From positions 1-37,511 of the forward strand of contig JBBSPE010000029.1 of assembly GCA_038259155.1 (NCBI GenBank): 37,511 nt of DNA, read 5' to 3'. The notes under the pieces were generated by a model that saw only the letters and a list, made by a program, of their open reading frames with translations, had not been told where the DNA came from and did not search any database. Below, piece after piece: positions 8,410 to 16,316 of the stretch (its first letter is position 1; each line of letters starts with the position of its first letter). The position numbers were made by a program, and so were the translations under genes. Origin of the DNA: JAABRT01 sp038259155. Its GTDB lineage: Bacteria; Gemmatimonadota; Gemmatimonadetes; Gemmatimonadales; Gemmatimonadaceae.

Positions 8410-9249
8410 TTACCGCGCCGCCGCAGGAAACGCGGGCAGCTTGCTCACGTCCCGGGCGTCGTGCTGGATGATGACGGTGGCCTTCAAGTTGTCCGCGATC
8501 TGCTTGAACCGGTCGAGGGAGGCGAGCGTGGCCGCGCGATCGGTGTTGAAGGTGGGTACGCCGTTGCTGTCGTAGTTCTCGTGAAAGTGGGCGAGGTCGC
8601 CGGTCAGCAGGACGTTACCCATCTCCGGCAGACGCACGAGCAGGCTGCGATGCCCCGGCGTGTGACCCGGCATGTCCAGAATCACCACGCTGCCGTCTCC
8701 AAACACGTCCTTGTCCCCCGTAAGCGCCTCCACCTTGGCGCCAGCCGCGAGCCACGGTGCGACGGCCGACTGATCGCGTGTACGCGTGGCATCGGACAGC
8801 ACATCCCAATCGCCTTGGCCAATCAGCAACGTCGCCTGCGGAAACAGGCGCGCCTGTCCCATGTGATCGCCGTGCATATGGCTGATGCCCACGTGCGTGA
8901 CGCGTGTGGCGGGGACCTTGAGCTCGCCAAGCAGCTCGATCAGGCTCTGCGCAGGTGCCGTGGCGCCCGCCCCCTTGGCGAACCCGGTGTCCCAGATCAG
9001 GTAGTCGTCGCCATGCCGAATCAGGTAGCAACTGTACACGAGCTGCACCATGAGTCCGTTGAACGCGTACGTGTCCGAGAAACGCTGGCCAACATTGGTG
9101 GGCGGCGCGTTCGTGCCGCACGACATCCGAGTGAGGGTGACCGGTGGCGCCTGCTGCGCGGACGCGCGTGTGCCGAACAGCAGGGTGGGAACGAGCAGTG
9201 CTGTGGCAAACACCGCGGGAACGACGGAACGCGTGAAACGAGCTGACAT
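8410..9249 (-). CDS. Secreted metallo-beta-lactamase-fold hydrolase (AHL-lactonase-like)
   Basis: 279 residues from the ATG at 9249. A signal peptide (residues 1 to about 31, cut after TRASA) predicts export. The metal motif SHMHGDH (His124, His126, Asp128, His129) is followed by PGHTPGH (196-200) and TGDLAH (Asp218), the set needed for a dinuclear zinc site. The overall pattern resembles the N-acyl homoserine lactone lactonase branch, but such exported proteins also act on other lactones and esters, so quorum quenching is only one possibility. The frame stays open upstream to 9399, but that extension encodes a Gln/His-rich stretch from a microsatellite and precedes the signal peptide, so I reject it. 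Eight bases separate it from the PH-domain gene downstream. Confidence 0.88.
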   Translation of the reverse strand: MSARFTRSVVPAVFATALLVPTLLFGTRASAQQAPPVTLTRMSCGTNAPPTNVGQRFSDTYAFNGLMVQLVYSCYLIRHGDDYLIWDTGFAKGAGATAPAQSLIELLGELKVPATRVTHVGISHMHGDHMGQARLFPQATLLIGQGDWDVLSDATRTRDQSAVAPWLAAGAKVEALTGDKDVFGDGSVVILDMPGHTPGHRSLLVRLPEMGNVLLTGDLAHFHENYDSNGVPTFNTDRAATLASLDRFKQIADNLKATVIIQHDARDVSKLPAFPAAAR

Positions 9250-9272
9250 GTGCGACACTCGTGAAGGTTGAC

Positions 9273-9299
9273 GTTGTTGATGTTGTTGATGTTGTTGAT
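9273..9299. repeat. Nine-base tandem repeat (GTTGTTGAT x3)
   Basis: Three exact tandem copies of GTTGTTGAT with partial copies on both sides, in the 76-base gap between the RidA-like gene and the metallo-hydrolase start. It lies 24 bases before the start codon on the minus strand. Confidence 0.9.
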
Positions 9300-9325
9300 G
9301 TTGCGGTTGCGCCTCGGGGGACATC

Positions 9326-9835
9326 CTATCGTGCGCCGCGCGCTGACGACGCACCAACGACAGCAAGACACTCCACCTCCACGCGGGCGCCGAGTGCAAG
9401 TCCGTTTACACCCATGGCGCTGCGCGCGGGATACGGCGGCGCAAAATACGTGGCGTAGATCTCGTTGAACGCGCCCCACTCCGTCATGTCGGCGAGCATG
9501 ACCGTGCACTTCACCACATCGTTCATGGTGAGGCCGTGCTGCTCGAGTGTGGCACGGATGTTGTCCATGGTCTGCCGGGCCTCCGCCTCCATGCCACCGG
9601 GCACCACCGTGAGCTCTCCGGGCTTGGCACCGAGTTGTCCGGACAGCTGCACCAGATTGCCAATGCGGACGGCTTCGGAGAACGGTACCGTTGGCGGCAG
9701 CTTGCCGGAATTGAGGAAGGCCACGGTGACGTCCGCTGGCCGTTCACTCGATGCCTCAGGCGGTGTGCACGCGGCGGTCGTGAACAGGAGCAAGAGGAAC
9801 GTCGCCCACCTGCCCACCGAAGAGCAGCTGGGCAT
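9326..9835 (-). CDS. RidA/YjgF-family lipoprotein
   Basis: 169 residues from the ATG at 9835. A hydrophobic leader ends in a lipobox-like TTAAC (Cys23), so the mature protein should be lipid-anchored outside the cytoplasm. The rest is a RidA (YjgF/YER057c/UK114) domain: AVRIGNLVQLSGQLG, a central QTMDNIRATLEQHGL helix and the C-terminal PARSAMGV...ARVEVECLAV strand. Classical RidA deaminates reactive enamine/imine intermediates in the cytoplasm; exported members are poorly understood. The start codon overlaps the stop of the upstream amidase gene by one base (TGATG), which supports this start and coupled translation. An in-frame extension to 9898 would put 21 hydrophilic residues before the leader and is rejected. 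Confidence 0.85.
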   Translation of the reverse strand: MPSCSSVGRWATFLLLLFTTAACTPPEASSERPADVTVAFLNSGKLPPTVPFSEAVRIGNLVQLSGQLGAKPGELTVVPGGMEAEARQTMDNIRATLEQHGLTMNDVVKCTVMLADMTEWGAFNEIYATYFAPPYPARSAMGVNGLALGARVEVECLAVVGASSARGAR

Positions 9836-10641
9836 CACGCCCGATCCAACCGCACAGTGGCCAGCAACATCTCCTCCTCGTTGCCCTCGGCCTTGCACAC
9901 CACCTTGTCGTGCGGGTGCGTGATCTGCGAACGACCGCTCAGCACCGCGTCGAACCCCTCACTCACCAGCTCGCCGGCCGCGTTGCAGTAGGCAAAAATG
10001 ATGTTGTTCTCGAACGCGCGCGCCGTGCACAGCGAGTCGATGAGCAGGATCTCATCGTCAATCACCTCGTCCACATCCTCGGCCGGTTTGGTGAATGACC
10101 AGAAGCTTGGCGAGATGACCAACTCGGCGCCCTGCGCCACCATCGCGGTGAACAGCGGCGGAAACGCCAGGTCCCAGCAGATCAGCAGGCCGACCATGCC
10201 GTGCGCGGTCGGGAATACCGAAACAACGCTACCCGGCGTGATGTGCGGGCGTTCCGTGTCCCACAGGTTGATCTTGCGATAGCTGCCGGCCACGCTGCCA
10301 TCGCTGTTGATGTAGTACGCCGTGTTGTAGGCGGCGACCCCATCGCTCACGGCCCAACTGCCCGGAACGAGATCGACACCGTACTGGAGCGCCAACGCCT
10401 GGAAGCGCGCCAGAAAGCCCGGGGCACTGGCCAGAAATGCGATTTGACCGCTCAGCGGGCCGGCGACGGCGTCTTCCGGAAACACAACGAGCTGTGCACC
10501 CGCCGCTGCGGCCTTCCGAATGTGCGCTTCCATGCGCTGAAGATTGTCTTCTGGATCGGACGGCGCAACGCGGAACTGTATGAGCGCAAGGGTGAGCTGC
10601 ATGACGTGTGCTGAGGGAAAGGTCGAGGGGTGATCGGGCAC
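9835..10641 (-). CDS. Carbon-nitrogen hydrolase (nitrilase superfamily)
   Basis: 268 residues from a GTG at 10641, or 255 from an ATG at 10602 (MQLTLALIQF, the usual family N-terminus). The Glu-Lys-Cys triad is visible, numbered from the GTG: VFPEDAV (Glu56), YRKINLW (Lys123), LLICWDLAFP (Cys155). These enzymes hydrolyse amides, carbamoyl groups or nitriles in the cytoplasm; the short length and lack of extra domains fit an omega-amidase or carbamoylase-like member, but the substrate cannot be fixed. The GTG overlaps the preceding TAG by one base, and the stop overlaps the RidA ATG by one base. This continuous coupling argues that amidase and RidA act in the same process. Confidence 0.88.
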   Translation of the reverse strand: MPDHPSTFPSAHVMQLTLALIQFRVAPSDPEDNLQRMEAHIRKAAAAGAQLVVFPEDAVAGPLSGQIAFLASAPGFLARFQALALQYGVDLVPGSWAVSDGVAAYNTAYYINSDGSVAGSYRKINLWDTERPHITPGSVVSVFPTAHGMVGLLICWDLAFPPLFTAMVAQGAELVISPSFWSFTKPAEDVDEVIDDEILLIDSLCTARAFENNIIFAYCNAAGELVSEGFDAVLSGRSQITHPHDKVVCKAEGNEEEMLLATVRLDRA

Positions 10642-10940
10642 TAGCTGCCGGGGTTGTCCGGCGGCGTGATGTCGTGTTGCACGCCATCACCACCTTCACC
10701 CTCTTCGACGAGCTCTTCATCATCACTACCGCCGCGGAACCCGTCTGCGAGGTGGTCCCCCGACGCGTTCTCGAACAGCGAGACGAGATCGTCGTCGGTG
10801 CCGCTCGCGCGCCCCGTCAGCTCCTCGGGCAGCGGTACGCGCCCTTCGAGCGACGGGGTCTCCGGCCGGCGCGTTCCGCCATCAGCGTGCTGCTTCTCGA
10901 TTGGCTCGACTTTGTGCGATTTATCACGTGAACTGGTCAT
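10641..10940 (-). CDS. Small acidic, probably disordered protein
   Basis: 99 residues from the ATG at 10940, which follows a good AGGAGG. The sequence is hydrophilic and strongly acidic in its second half (SDDEELVEEGEGGDG), rich in Gly, Pro, Asp and Glu, with no hydrophobic core or cysteine. It is not recognised. It lies 20 bases after the VPS10/BNR gene, and its stop overlaps the amidase start, so it belongs to the operon. An upstream in-frame start at 10979 would overlap the previous gene and lacks a binding site. Confidence 0.65.
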   Translation of the reverse strand: MTSSRDKSHKVEPIEKQHADGGTRRPETPSLEGRVPLPEELTGRASGTDDDLVSLFENASGDHLADGFRGGSDDEELVEEGEGGDGVQHDITPPDNPGS

Positions 10941-10960
10941 GCGGCCTCCTGTGCCGGCAA

Positions 10961-13900
10961 CTAGCGAACGAACATCCACCGATCTTCAAGTACCTGCACT
11001 GTCTTGGAATGTTCAGTGCCATTCATGATGAGCGTCACGATATAGCTTCCGGGTTCGGCGGTCGAACCGCCGCCACCGCGTCCACCGGTCGCCGCTGGTG
11101 CGCAGTCAGTGTTGCGCGCGGGAGTGGCCGGCCGGGCCACCGCTGCACTCGTGTCTGCCCGCGCGGGACGACGGGCAACGCTGCTGTCTCTTGTCGCAGC
11201 CGGTGTCGCAGCCGGCGCAGCAGCCAGCATGGGCGTCACCAACGCCCACTGCAACCGGTTCAGCCCCGCGCTCGCCTCGAGCGTGGACTCGCATACCGCG
11301 CGACCCGCTGCGTTGGCAATGCGCACCGTGACCTCGCCGGCCTTCTTGGTATAAAACTGAATGGCCGTGCCACGCGCCGGATTCTCACCTTCGAACTCCT
11401 GCTCACCGCCGGTATAGATGTCCAGCCGCACGTCGTTCTTGTAGGCGACGGCAGGCCGCACGTCAAACAACGTCGCATCCGCCGCCGCCACGGCCGGTGA
11501 CCACTGCTGCAGTGGCGTGATGTCATCAGCAATCCACAGGCTGCGGCCGTGAGACGCCACGATCAGGTCGCCGTCGCGCGGATGAATGAGGATGTCGTCC
11601 GTTCGCACAGTGGGATAGCCGTTCATGAACCGCTCCCACGTGGTCCCACCATTGAGCGACACGAACAGCCCGAACTCTGTGCCAGCGTACAGCAGCTGCG
11701 GATTGCGCGGGTCCTCGCGCACCACCTGCACGTTTCCTCGGGCCGGCAGGTTCCCGCTCACGCTCTTCCATGTTGCGCCATAGTCGCGCGTCACGAAGAT
11801 GTACGGCGTCAGGTCGTCACTCCGGTGACCATCCACCGCCACATACGCGGTGCCCGCCTCCGCGTGCGACGTCTCGATGCGCGAAATCCAGTACGGATTG
11901 TCGCCGCTCAGCGCACCCTTGGGCAATCCGGACAGGTTGCGCCCCACCTCGGTAAACGTGACGCCGTGGTCGCGGCTCACCTGCAGGTTGCCGTCGTCCG
12001 TTCCCGCCCACACAATGCCGGCGCGCACCGGTGATTCGCTGACGGCCGTAATCGTGCTGTAGCTCGACACACCATCGTTCTCGGAAATCAACGGCGTCGA
12101 GATACGCACACCCATCACCGTGACGTCGCAGCGATCGACGGCCTTGGTGAGATCCGCGCTTGCCACCCAGAGATCACCCTGGTCGGTGGAACGGAACAGT
12201 CGGTTGCCGCCAAGCCACACGATGTTGGGGTCGTGCGGGGAGAGCATGTACGGTGTGTTCCAGTTGAAGCGATACCGCTCCCCCGCCACACCATTTACCA
12301 CGTTCGCCGTCCCCCCACCGCGACCACCAAAACCACCGCCGCCGCCACCGCCACCGCGCGCGGCAGCACTGGTATCTGCCGGCGGAGTGATCCGGCCGTC
12401 CACGCACGTACCTGGCGCAGGCGTTGGTGCGTCGCGCGGCGCCGGCGGGGCAACCGGACGAATGCTCTTGGCCTCGCCCGTTCGCAGATCGCGTCGCTGC
12501 GTGTTGCCGTCCTGCGCCTCACTGAAGAGCACCGCGGAGTTCGTGGGGTCCACCGCCGTCTGGAAGCCGTCACCGCCGCCGTAGCGGAACCAGTTGTGAT
12601 TGCGGATGCCATTCCGGCTGCGCAGCGCACTCGGGCCACTCCACGTATCGTTGTCCTGCAGACCCGCGAACACGTTGTACGGGCGCTCCATATCGGCGCT
12701 CACCCAGTACGCGAGGCCCGTGGCCATCGTCTTCACGTACTCCCAGGTGACGCCCTGATCCCATGAGATCGCCAAACCGGCGTCGGACCCACGGATGATA
12801 TGGTCCGCATTGGCGGGATCGATCCAGTACGCGTGCTGGTCCACAGTCTCATTGCCGTAGCCGAGCCCCTCGTCCATTGGTGCAAAGGTACGACCGCCGT
12901 CGAGCGACTTGGCCGCTCGCGTGTTGGACAGGTACACACGCTGGTCACTCGTGGGGTCTACGCGAATATTGCTGAAGTACATCGGCCGACCGTTGCAGTT
13001 GCTCACGAGCGTCCATGTGCGCCCCTTGTTGTCCGACCGGTACAAGCCTGAGCGGTACATGCTGAGCGGCGGCGGCGTGCGCGTGGAATCAGCGCTCGAA
13101 TCGGCAGCAGCGCCGGAAAATCCCTTGTTCGGGCCGGCGTTGCTGCACCAGTCGTAGCCGCCGCGACCTCCCGTTGCACTCGCGAAGGTCGCGGCAGAAT
13201 CCGCGCCGTTGGTCTCGATCTGCGCGTACACCACATCAGCGTTGGAACGCGCCACGTCCACGGCGATGCGCCCGTACTGGCCTGGCGGCAATCCGCCGCT
13301 GGCGAGCTTTGTCCACGTGGCGCCTCCGTCCTCGGTCTTCCAGAGCGCGCTGCCCGGACCACCGCCGTTGAAGCAGCAGCCGGTGCGTCGCCGCTGATAG
13401 CTCGCCGCATACAACACATTCGAGTTCGACGGGTCCATCACGAGGTCAGTGAAGCCGGTGTTCTCATCGATGTACTTGATCTTGTTCCACGTCTGCCCGC
13501 CGTCCGTGGTCTTGTAGACTCCGCGCTCGCTGTTGGGGCCGAACAGGTGACCCGGCGAGGCCACGTACACGGTGTTCGGGCTGCGCGGATCGATCACGAT
13601 GCGCGCAATGCTCTGCGTCTCGCGCAAGCCGACATGCGAGAACGACTTGCCACCGTTGGTGGACTTGTAGATCCCGTCGCCAAACGTGGACGTCTGCCGG
13701 TTGTTGGGTTCACCCGTGCCCACCCACACGATATCCGGGTTCGACTGATCCACCGCCAGATCGCCGATGCTCGCGGTACCGTACTGCTCGAAAATGGGCG
13801 CGAACGAGGTGCCGGCGTTGGTGGGCTTGAACACGCCGCCAGTCGCGTACCCCACGTAGATGATACGCGGATCCGTCTCGTACACCGCGAGATCGTCAAT

Positions 13901-14086
13901 GCGCCCGCCCATGCTCGCCGGACCGATCGAGCGGAAGCGGAAGGGCGCGAGCAAGGGGTTCGTGGACCGGTTGATCACGGCGGTATCACGTGGCACGATG
14001 TTCGACTGCGCAAGCCCGCGCGACCATGGGGCGACGGCGAGCAGCGACACACTCAGGATACTGGCACAGCGGGCAGACAGGCGCAC
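10961..14086 (-). CDS. Secreted VPS10/sortilin-type BNR-repeat protein
   Basis: About 1041 residues. Many Asp-box (BNR) repeats are visible, such as KTTDGGQTW, KTEDGGATW and VTRDYGATW, along with the sequence KSTNGGKSF, the layout of a ten-bladed sortilin/VPS10 propeller. Proteins of this type are abundant in Gemmatimonadota and are often called glycosyl hydrolases, though no catalytic residues are proven. I prefer the GTG at 14086. It has GGAG eight bases upstream and gives a compact signal peptide cut after GLAQ. The ATG at 14140 adds 18 residues without a binding site, and the open frame to 14371 is an artefact. A Gly-rich loop (GGGGGGGGFGGRGGG) interrupts the propeller at about two thirds of the gene. 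It is the first gene of the minus-strand chain that ends near 7961. Confidence 0.85.
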   Translation of the reverse strand: MRLSARCASILSVSLLAVAPWSRGLAQSNIVPRDTAVINRSTNPLLAPFRFRSIGPASMGGRIDDLAVYETDPRIIYVGYATGGVFKPTNAGTSFAPIFEQYGTASIGDLAVDQSNPDIVWVGTGEPNNRQTSTFGDGIYKSTNGGKSFSHVGLRETQSIARIVIDPRSPNTVYVASPGHLFGPNSERGVYKTTDGGQTWNKIKYIDENTGFTDLVMDPSNSNVLYAASYQRRRTGCCFNGGGPGSALWKTEDGGATWTKLASGGLPPGQYGRIAVDVARSNADVVYAQIETNGADSAATFASATGGRGGYDWCSNAGPNKGFSGAAADSSADSTRTPPPLSMYRSGLYRSDNKGRTWTLVSNCNGRPMYFSNIRVDPTSDQRVYLSNTRAAKSLDGGRTFAPMDEGLGYGNETVDQHAYWIDPANADHIIRGSDAGLAISWDQGVTWEYVKTMATGLAYWVSADMERPYNVFAGLQDNDTWSGPSALRSRNGIRNHNWFRYGGGDGFQTAVDPTNSAVLFSEAQDGNTQRRDLRTGEAKSIRPVAPPAPRDAPTPAPGTCVDGRITPPADTSAAARGGGGGGGGFGGRGGGTANVVNGVAGERYRFNWNTPYMLSPHDPNIVWLGGNRLFRSTDQGDLWVASADLTKAVDRCDVTVMGVRISTPLISENDGVSSYSTITAVSESPVRAGIVWAGTDDGNLQVSRDHGVTFTEVGRNLSGLPKGALSGDNPYWISRIETSHAEAGTAYVAVDGHRSDDLTPYIFVTRDYGATWKSVSGNLPARGNVQVVREDPRNPQLLYAGTEFGLFVSLNGGTTWERFMNGYPTVRTDDILIHPRDGDLIVASHGRSLWIADDITPLQQWSPAVAAADATLFDVRPAVAYKNDVRLDIYTGGEQEFEGENPARGTAIQFYTKKAGEVTVRIANAAGRAVCESTLEASAGLNRLQWALVTPMLAAAPAATPAATRDSSVARRPARADTSAAVARPATPARNTDCAPAATGGRGGGGSTAEPGSYIVTLIMNGTEHSKTVQVLEDRWMFVR

Positions 14087-14385
14087 GAACGGGCTCCGGA
14101 TGGGGGTGGGATACACGTAATGTGCGACGTGGCGGCGCATTGGGCGAGGGCTCGTGGTCCACCGTCCGGCGCCATCTCGTACGAGGCCATGAGGCGCGGC
14201 CACGGAACGAGATCTCGCGGATTGTGCATTAGTCTGCGGGTGCCGGCCGCGCGGTGCTATAGTACGTGATGCGCCACGTGTCCCTCCCGTGCGCCCGTTG
14301 CAGGTCAAGGGTCGCGCGTCGCGCCCGTTCATCCGGAGTGCCCGCCATCGCGCGGCCGCCTCTGCTGCCACCTCCAGCCTGACTC
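14087..14385. other. Divergent intergenic region between VPS10/BNR gene and MscS gene
   Basis: About 300 bases with no gene that I can support. It must hold the promoters of both neighbours. A TATAGT hexamer at 14258-14263 on the plus strand could be a -10 element for the channel gene, but I see no matching -35 at normal spacing. If the VPS10/BNR gene starts at its alternative ATG (14140), the region shrinks accordingly. Confidence 0.4.
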
Positions 14386-15243
14386 ATGATTATCCCAGCC
14401 TTGCTGCAATCCTTCGCCGTGCCAGCCGATTTTCCGATCGCTGACCGCCTGATGGCCTATGTCGCGGAGTATGGCCTCAAGATCATCGCGGCCCTGCTCA
14501 TTCTGCTCATTGGTCTCTGGGTGGCCAAGAGGGTCCGCGCGCTGTTCGCGGCCGCACTCAAAAAGCGCAACGCGGATGCAACGCTTGTTGGCTTTCTCTC
14601 CAGTATCCTCTACGGCGCCTTCGTGGTCTTCGTACTGATTGCCGCTATTGGCAAGCTCGGCGTGCAGACCACCTCATTCGTCGCCGTGATTGGAGCCGCG
14701 GGACTCGCTGTGGGTCTCGCCCTGCAGGGCTCGCTGTCCAACTTCGCCTCCGGCGTGCTGCTCATCATGTTCAAGCCGTTCAAAGCCGGCGATTTCATCC
14801 GCGCCGGCGGCGAGGCGGGCACCGTGGTGGTGGTGGGCATTCTCTCCACCGAGCTCAAGACGCCCGACAACATGCAGATCATCATGCCCAACTCCACCAT
14901 CATGGGCAGCGCGATCACCAACGTCTCCGCCCATCCCACACGCCGCGTGGACATGACCGTCGGCGTCGGCTACGGCGACGATCTCAACAAGGCCAAGGCG
15001 ATCATGGAACGACTGCTCGCTGCCGATCCGCGCGTGCTGCAAGATCCGCCGGTCACCATCGCGGTGGCGAATCTGGGCGAGAGCAGCGTGGACTTCGTGG
15101 TGCGCCCCTGGGTGAACAGCAGCGATTTCTGGGACGTCAAGTTCGACTTCACGAAGGCCGTCAAGGAAGCGTTTGATGCCGAGGGCGTGAGCATCCCCTT
15201 TCCGCAGCGCGACGTGCACCTGTTCCAGGAAGCCAGCGCGTAG
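14386..15243 (+). CDS. mscS: Small-conductance mechanosensitive channel (MscS family)
   Basis: 285 residues, the same length as E. coli MscS (286). Three membrane helices are seen: about 28-50, 69-91 and the pore helix 97-128 with the Gly/Ala-rich pattern GAAGLAVGLALQGSLSNFASG, ending in MFKPFKAGD at the start of the beta domain. The cytoplasmic vestibule follows (MPNSTIMGSAITN, then the alpha/beta C-terminal domain). The channel opens under membrane tension and releases solutes on osmotic downshift. It stands alone upstream of an ABC exporter, separated by a small hairpin. Confidence 0.95.
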   Translation: MIIPALLQSFAVPADFPIADRLMAYVAEYGLKIIAALLILLIGLWVAKRVRALFAAALKKRNADATLVGFLSSILYGAFVVFVLIAAIGKLGVQTTSFVAVIGAAGLAVGLALQGSLSNFASGVLLIMFKPFKAGDFIRAGGEAGTVVVVGILSTELKTPDNMQIIMPNSTIMGSAITNVSAHPTRRVDMTVGVGYGDDLNKAKAIMERLLAADPRVLQDPPVTIAVANLGESSVDFVVRPWVNSSDFWDVKFDFTKAVKEAFDAEGVSIPFPQRDVHLFQEASA

Positions 15244-15253
15244 CACACGCTCG

Positions 15254-15269
15254 GCCCCTTCGCAGGGGC
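15254..15269 (+). terminator. Short GC hairpin after MscS gene
   Basis: GCCCCT and AGGGGC pair around a TCGC tetraloop, 10 bases after the MscS stop and 18 bases before the ABC ATPase start. The stem is stable but no T-run follows, so it may be an attenuator rather than a full terminator. Confidence 0.35.
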
Positions 15270-15287
15270 GCGTGGTATCTTCCGGCG

Positions 15288-16316
15288 ATGTCCGACGTCA
15301 TCGCGGTTGAAGCGCTCCGCAAGGTGTACCCATCCCCCTCTGGCCGCAGCCGGAGGGGGCCGCCCTCGCGCGGTCAGGGTCCGCCGCCCGCCGCACAGTA
15401 CGACGCGCCGCGGAGTTCGCAGGAAGGGATCATTGCCCTCGACACGCTCGACCTCACCGTGCACGAAGGTGAACTCTTCGGCCTGCTCGGCCCCAACGGC
15501 GCCGGCAAATCCACCACCATCGGCATCCTCACCACACGCATCATCCCCACCGCGGGCACAGCGCGCGTAGCGGGATACGACGTGGTCTCCGAGTCGGACC
15601 GGGTCCGCCAGCAGATCGGGGTGGTCCCCCAGCGCCCCAATCCCGATCGCAACCTGTCCACACTCGAGAACCTCGCATTCCATGCGGCCTACTTTGGCCT
15701 GCCGTTCGCGCAGGCGGAACGCAACGGTCGCGTGTTGCTCGAGCGACTCGGCATTGGCGACAAGGCCGACGCCAAGGTGGACGCGCTCTCTGGCGGTCAA
15801 CAGCAGCGCCTCATGATCGCCCGCGCCCTGATTCACGAACCCACGGTCATTTTTCTCGACGAACCCACCGTGGGCCTCGACCCGCAGGCGCGGCTCGACC
15901 TGTGGGAGATTCTGCGCGACCTGCACGCGCAGGGCCGCACGATCATCATGACCACGCACTACATGGAGGAGGCCGACCAGCTCTGTGATCGCATCGCGAT
16001 CGTGGACAGGGGCCGTCTGCTGGCCTGCGACACCCCGACGGGCCTCAAGTCCCTTGCCCCGGACGGCACCATCATCGAGGTCACGCTGGACGGGGAGGCA
16101 CAATCCGCCGCCGAGGCGGCGCGACAGGTGACCGGGGTCACGCGTGTGGAGGCGCACGGACACGCGCTGCACGCCTACAGCCCGCGGGGCGGTGAGGTGA
16201 TTCCCGGCCTCATTGCCGCGGCCACCGCGGTGGGTCGCACCGTTACCGACATCCATCTCACCAGCCCCAGTCTCGAATCGTTGTTCATTTCCATGACGGG
16301 ACGCAAACTCAAGTGA
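15288..16316 (+). CDS. ABC transporter ATP-binding protein (ABC-2/DrrA type) with N-terminal insertion
   Basis: 342 residues. All nucleotide-binding motifs are intact: Walker A GPNGAGKS (68-75), Q-loop Gln115, signature LSGGQQQR (167-174), Walker B VIFLDE (187-192) and the switch His224 in TTHYMEE. The C-terminal ~90 residues form the extra domain usual in daunorubicin-resistance-type ATPases. Odd feature: between the first strand (VEALRKVY, to residue 14) and IIALDTLDL (from 48) there are about 33 Pro/Arg/Ser/Gly-rich residues where homologues have only a few. The DNA there contains an 11-base-pair hairpin. The gene overlaps the permease by four bases (GTGA). It powers export by the permease; the cargo is unknown. 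Confidence 0.93.
   Translation: MSDVIAVEALRKVYPSPSGRSRRGPPSRGQGPPPAAQYDAPRSSQEGIIALDTLDLTVHEGELFGLLGPNGAGKSTTIGILTTRIIPTAGTARVAGYDVVSESDRVRQQIGVVPQRPNPDRNLSTLENLAFHAAYFGLPFAQAERNGRVLLERLGIGDKADAKVDALSGGQQQRLMIARALIHEPTVIFLDEPTVGLDPQARLDLWEILRDLHAQGRTIIMTTHYMEEADQLCDRIAIVDRGRLLACDTPTGLKSLAPDGTIIEVTLDGEAQSAAEAARQVTGVTRVEAHGHALHAYSPRGGEVIPGLIAAATAVGRTVTDIHLTSPSLESLFISMTGRKLK
15334..15359. repeat. Hairpin inside ABC ATPase coding sequence
   Basis: Two 11-base arms (15334-15344 and 15349-15359) pair with ten matches and one G-T wobble around a CGCA loop. It sits at the start of an in-frame insertion of roughly 95 bases in the ATPase gene. Confidence 0.75.

Noticed and set aside
9250..9399. N-terminal extension of the metallo-hydrolase with a Gln/His run
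   Set aside because: It precedes a normal signal peptide and is coded by the microsatellite; the ATG at 9249 is the better start.
14141..14371. 77-residue extension of the VPS10/BNR protein
   Set aside because: It has no coding character, would bury the signal peptide and has no binding site.
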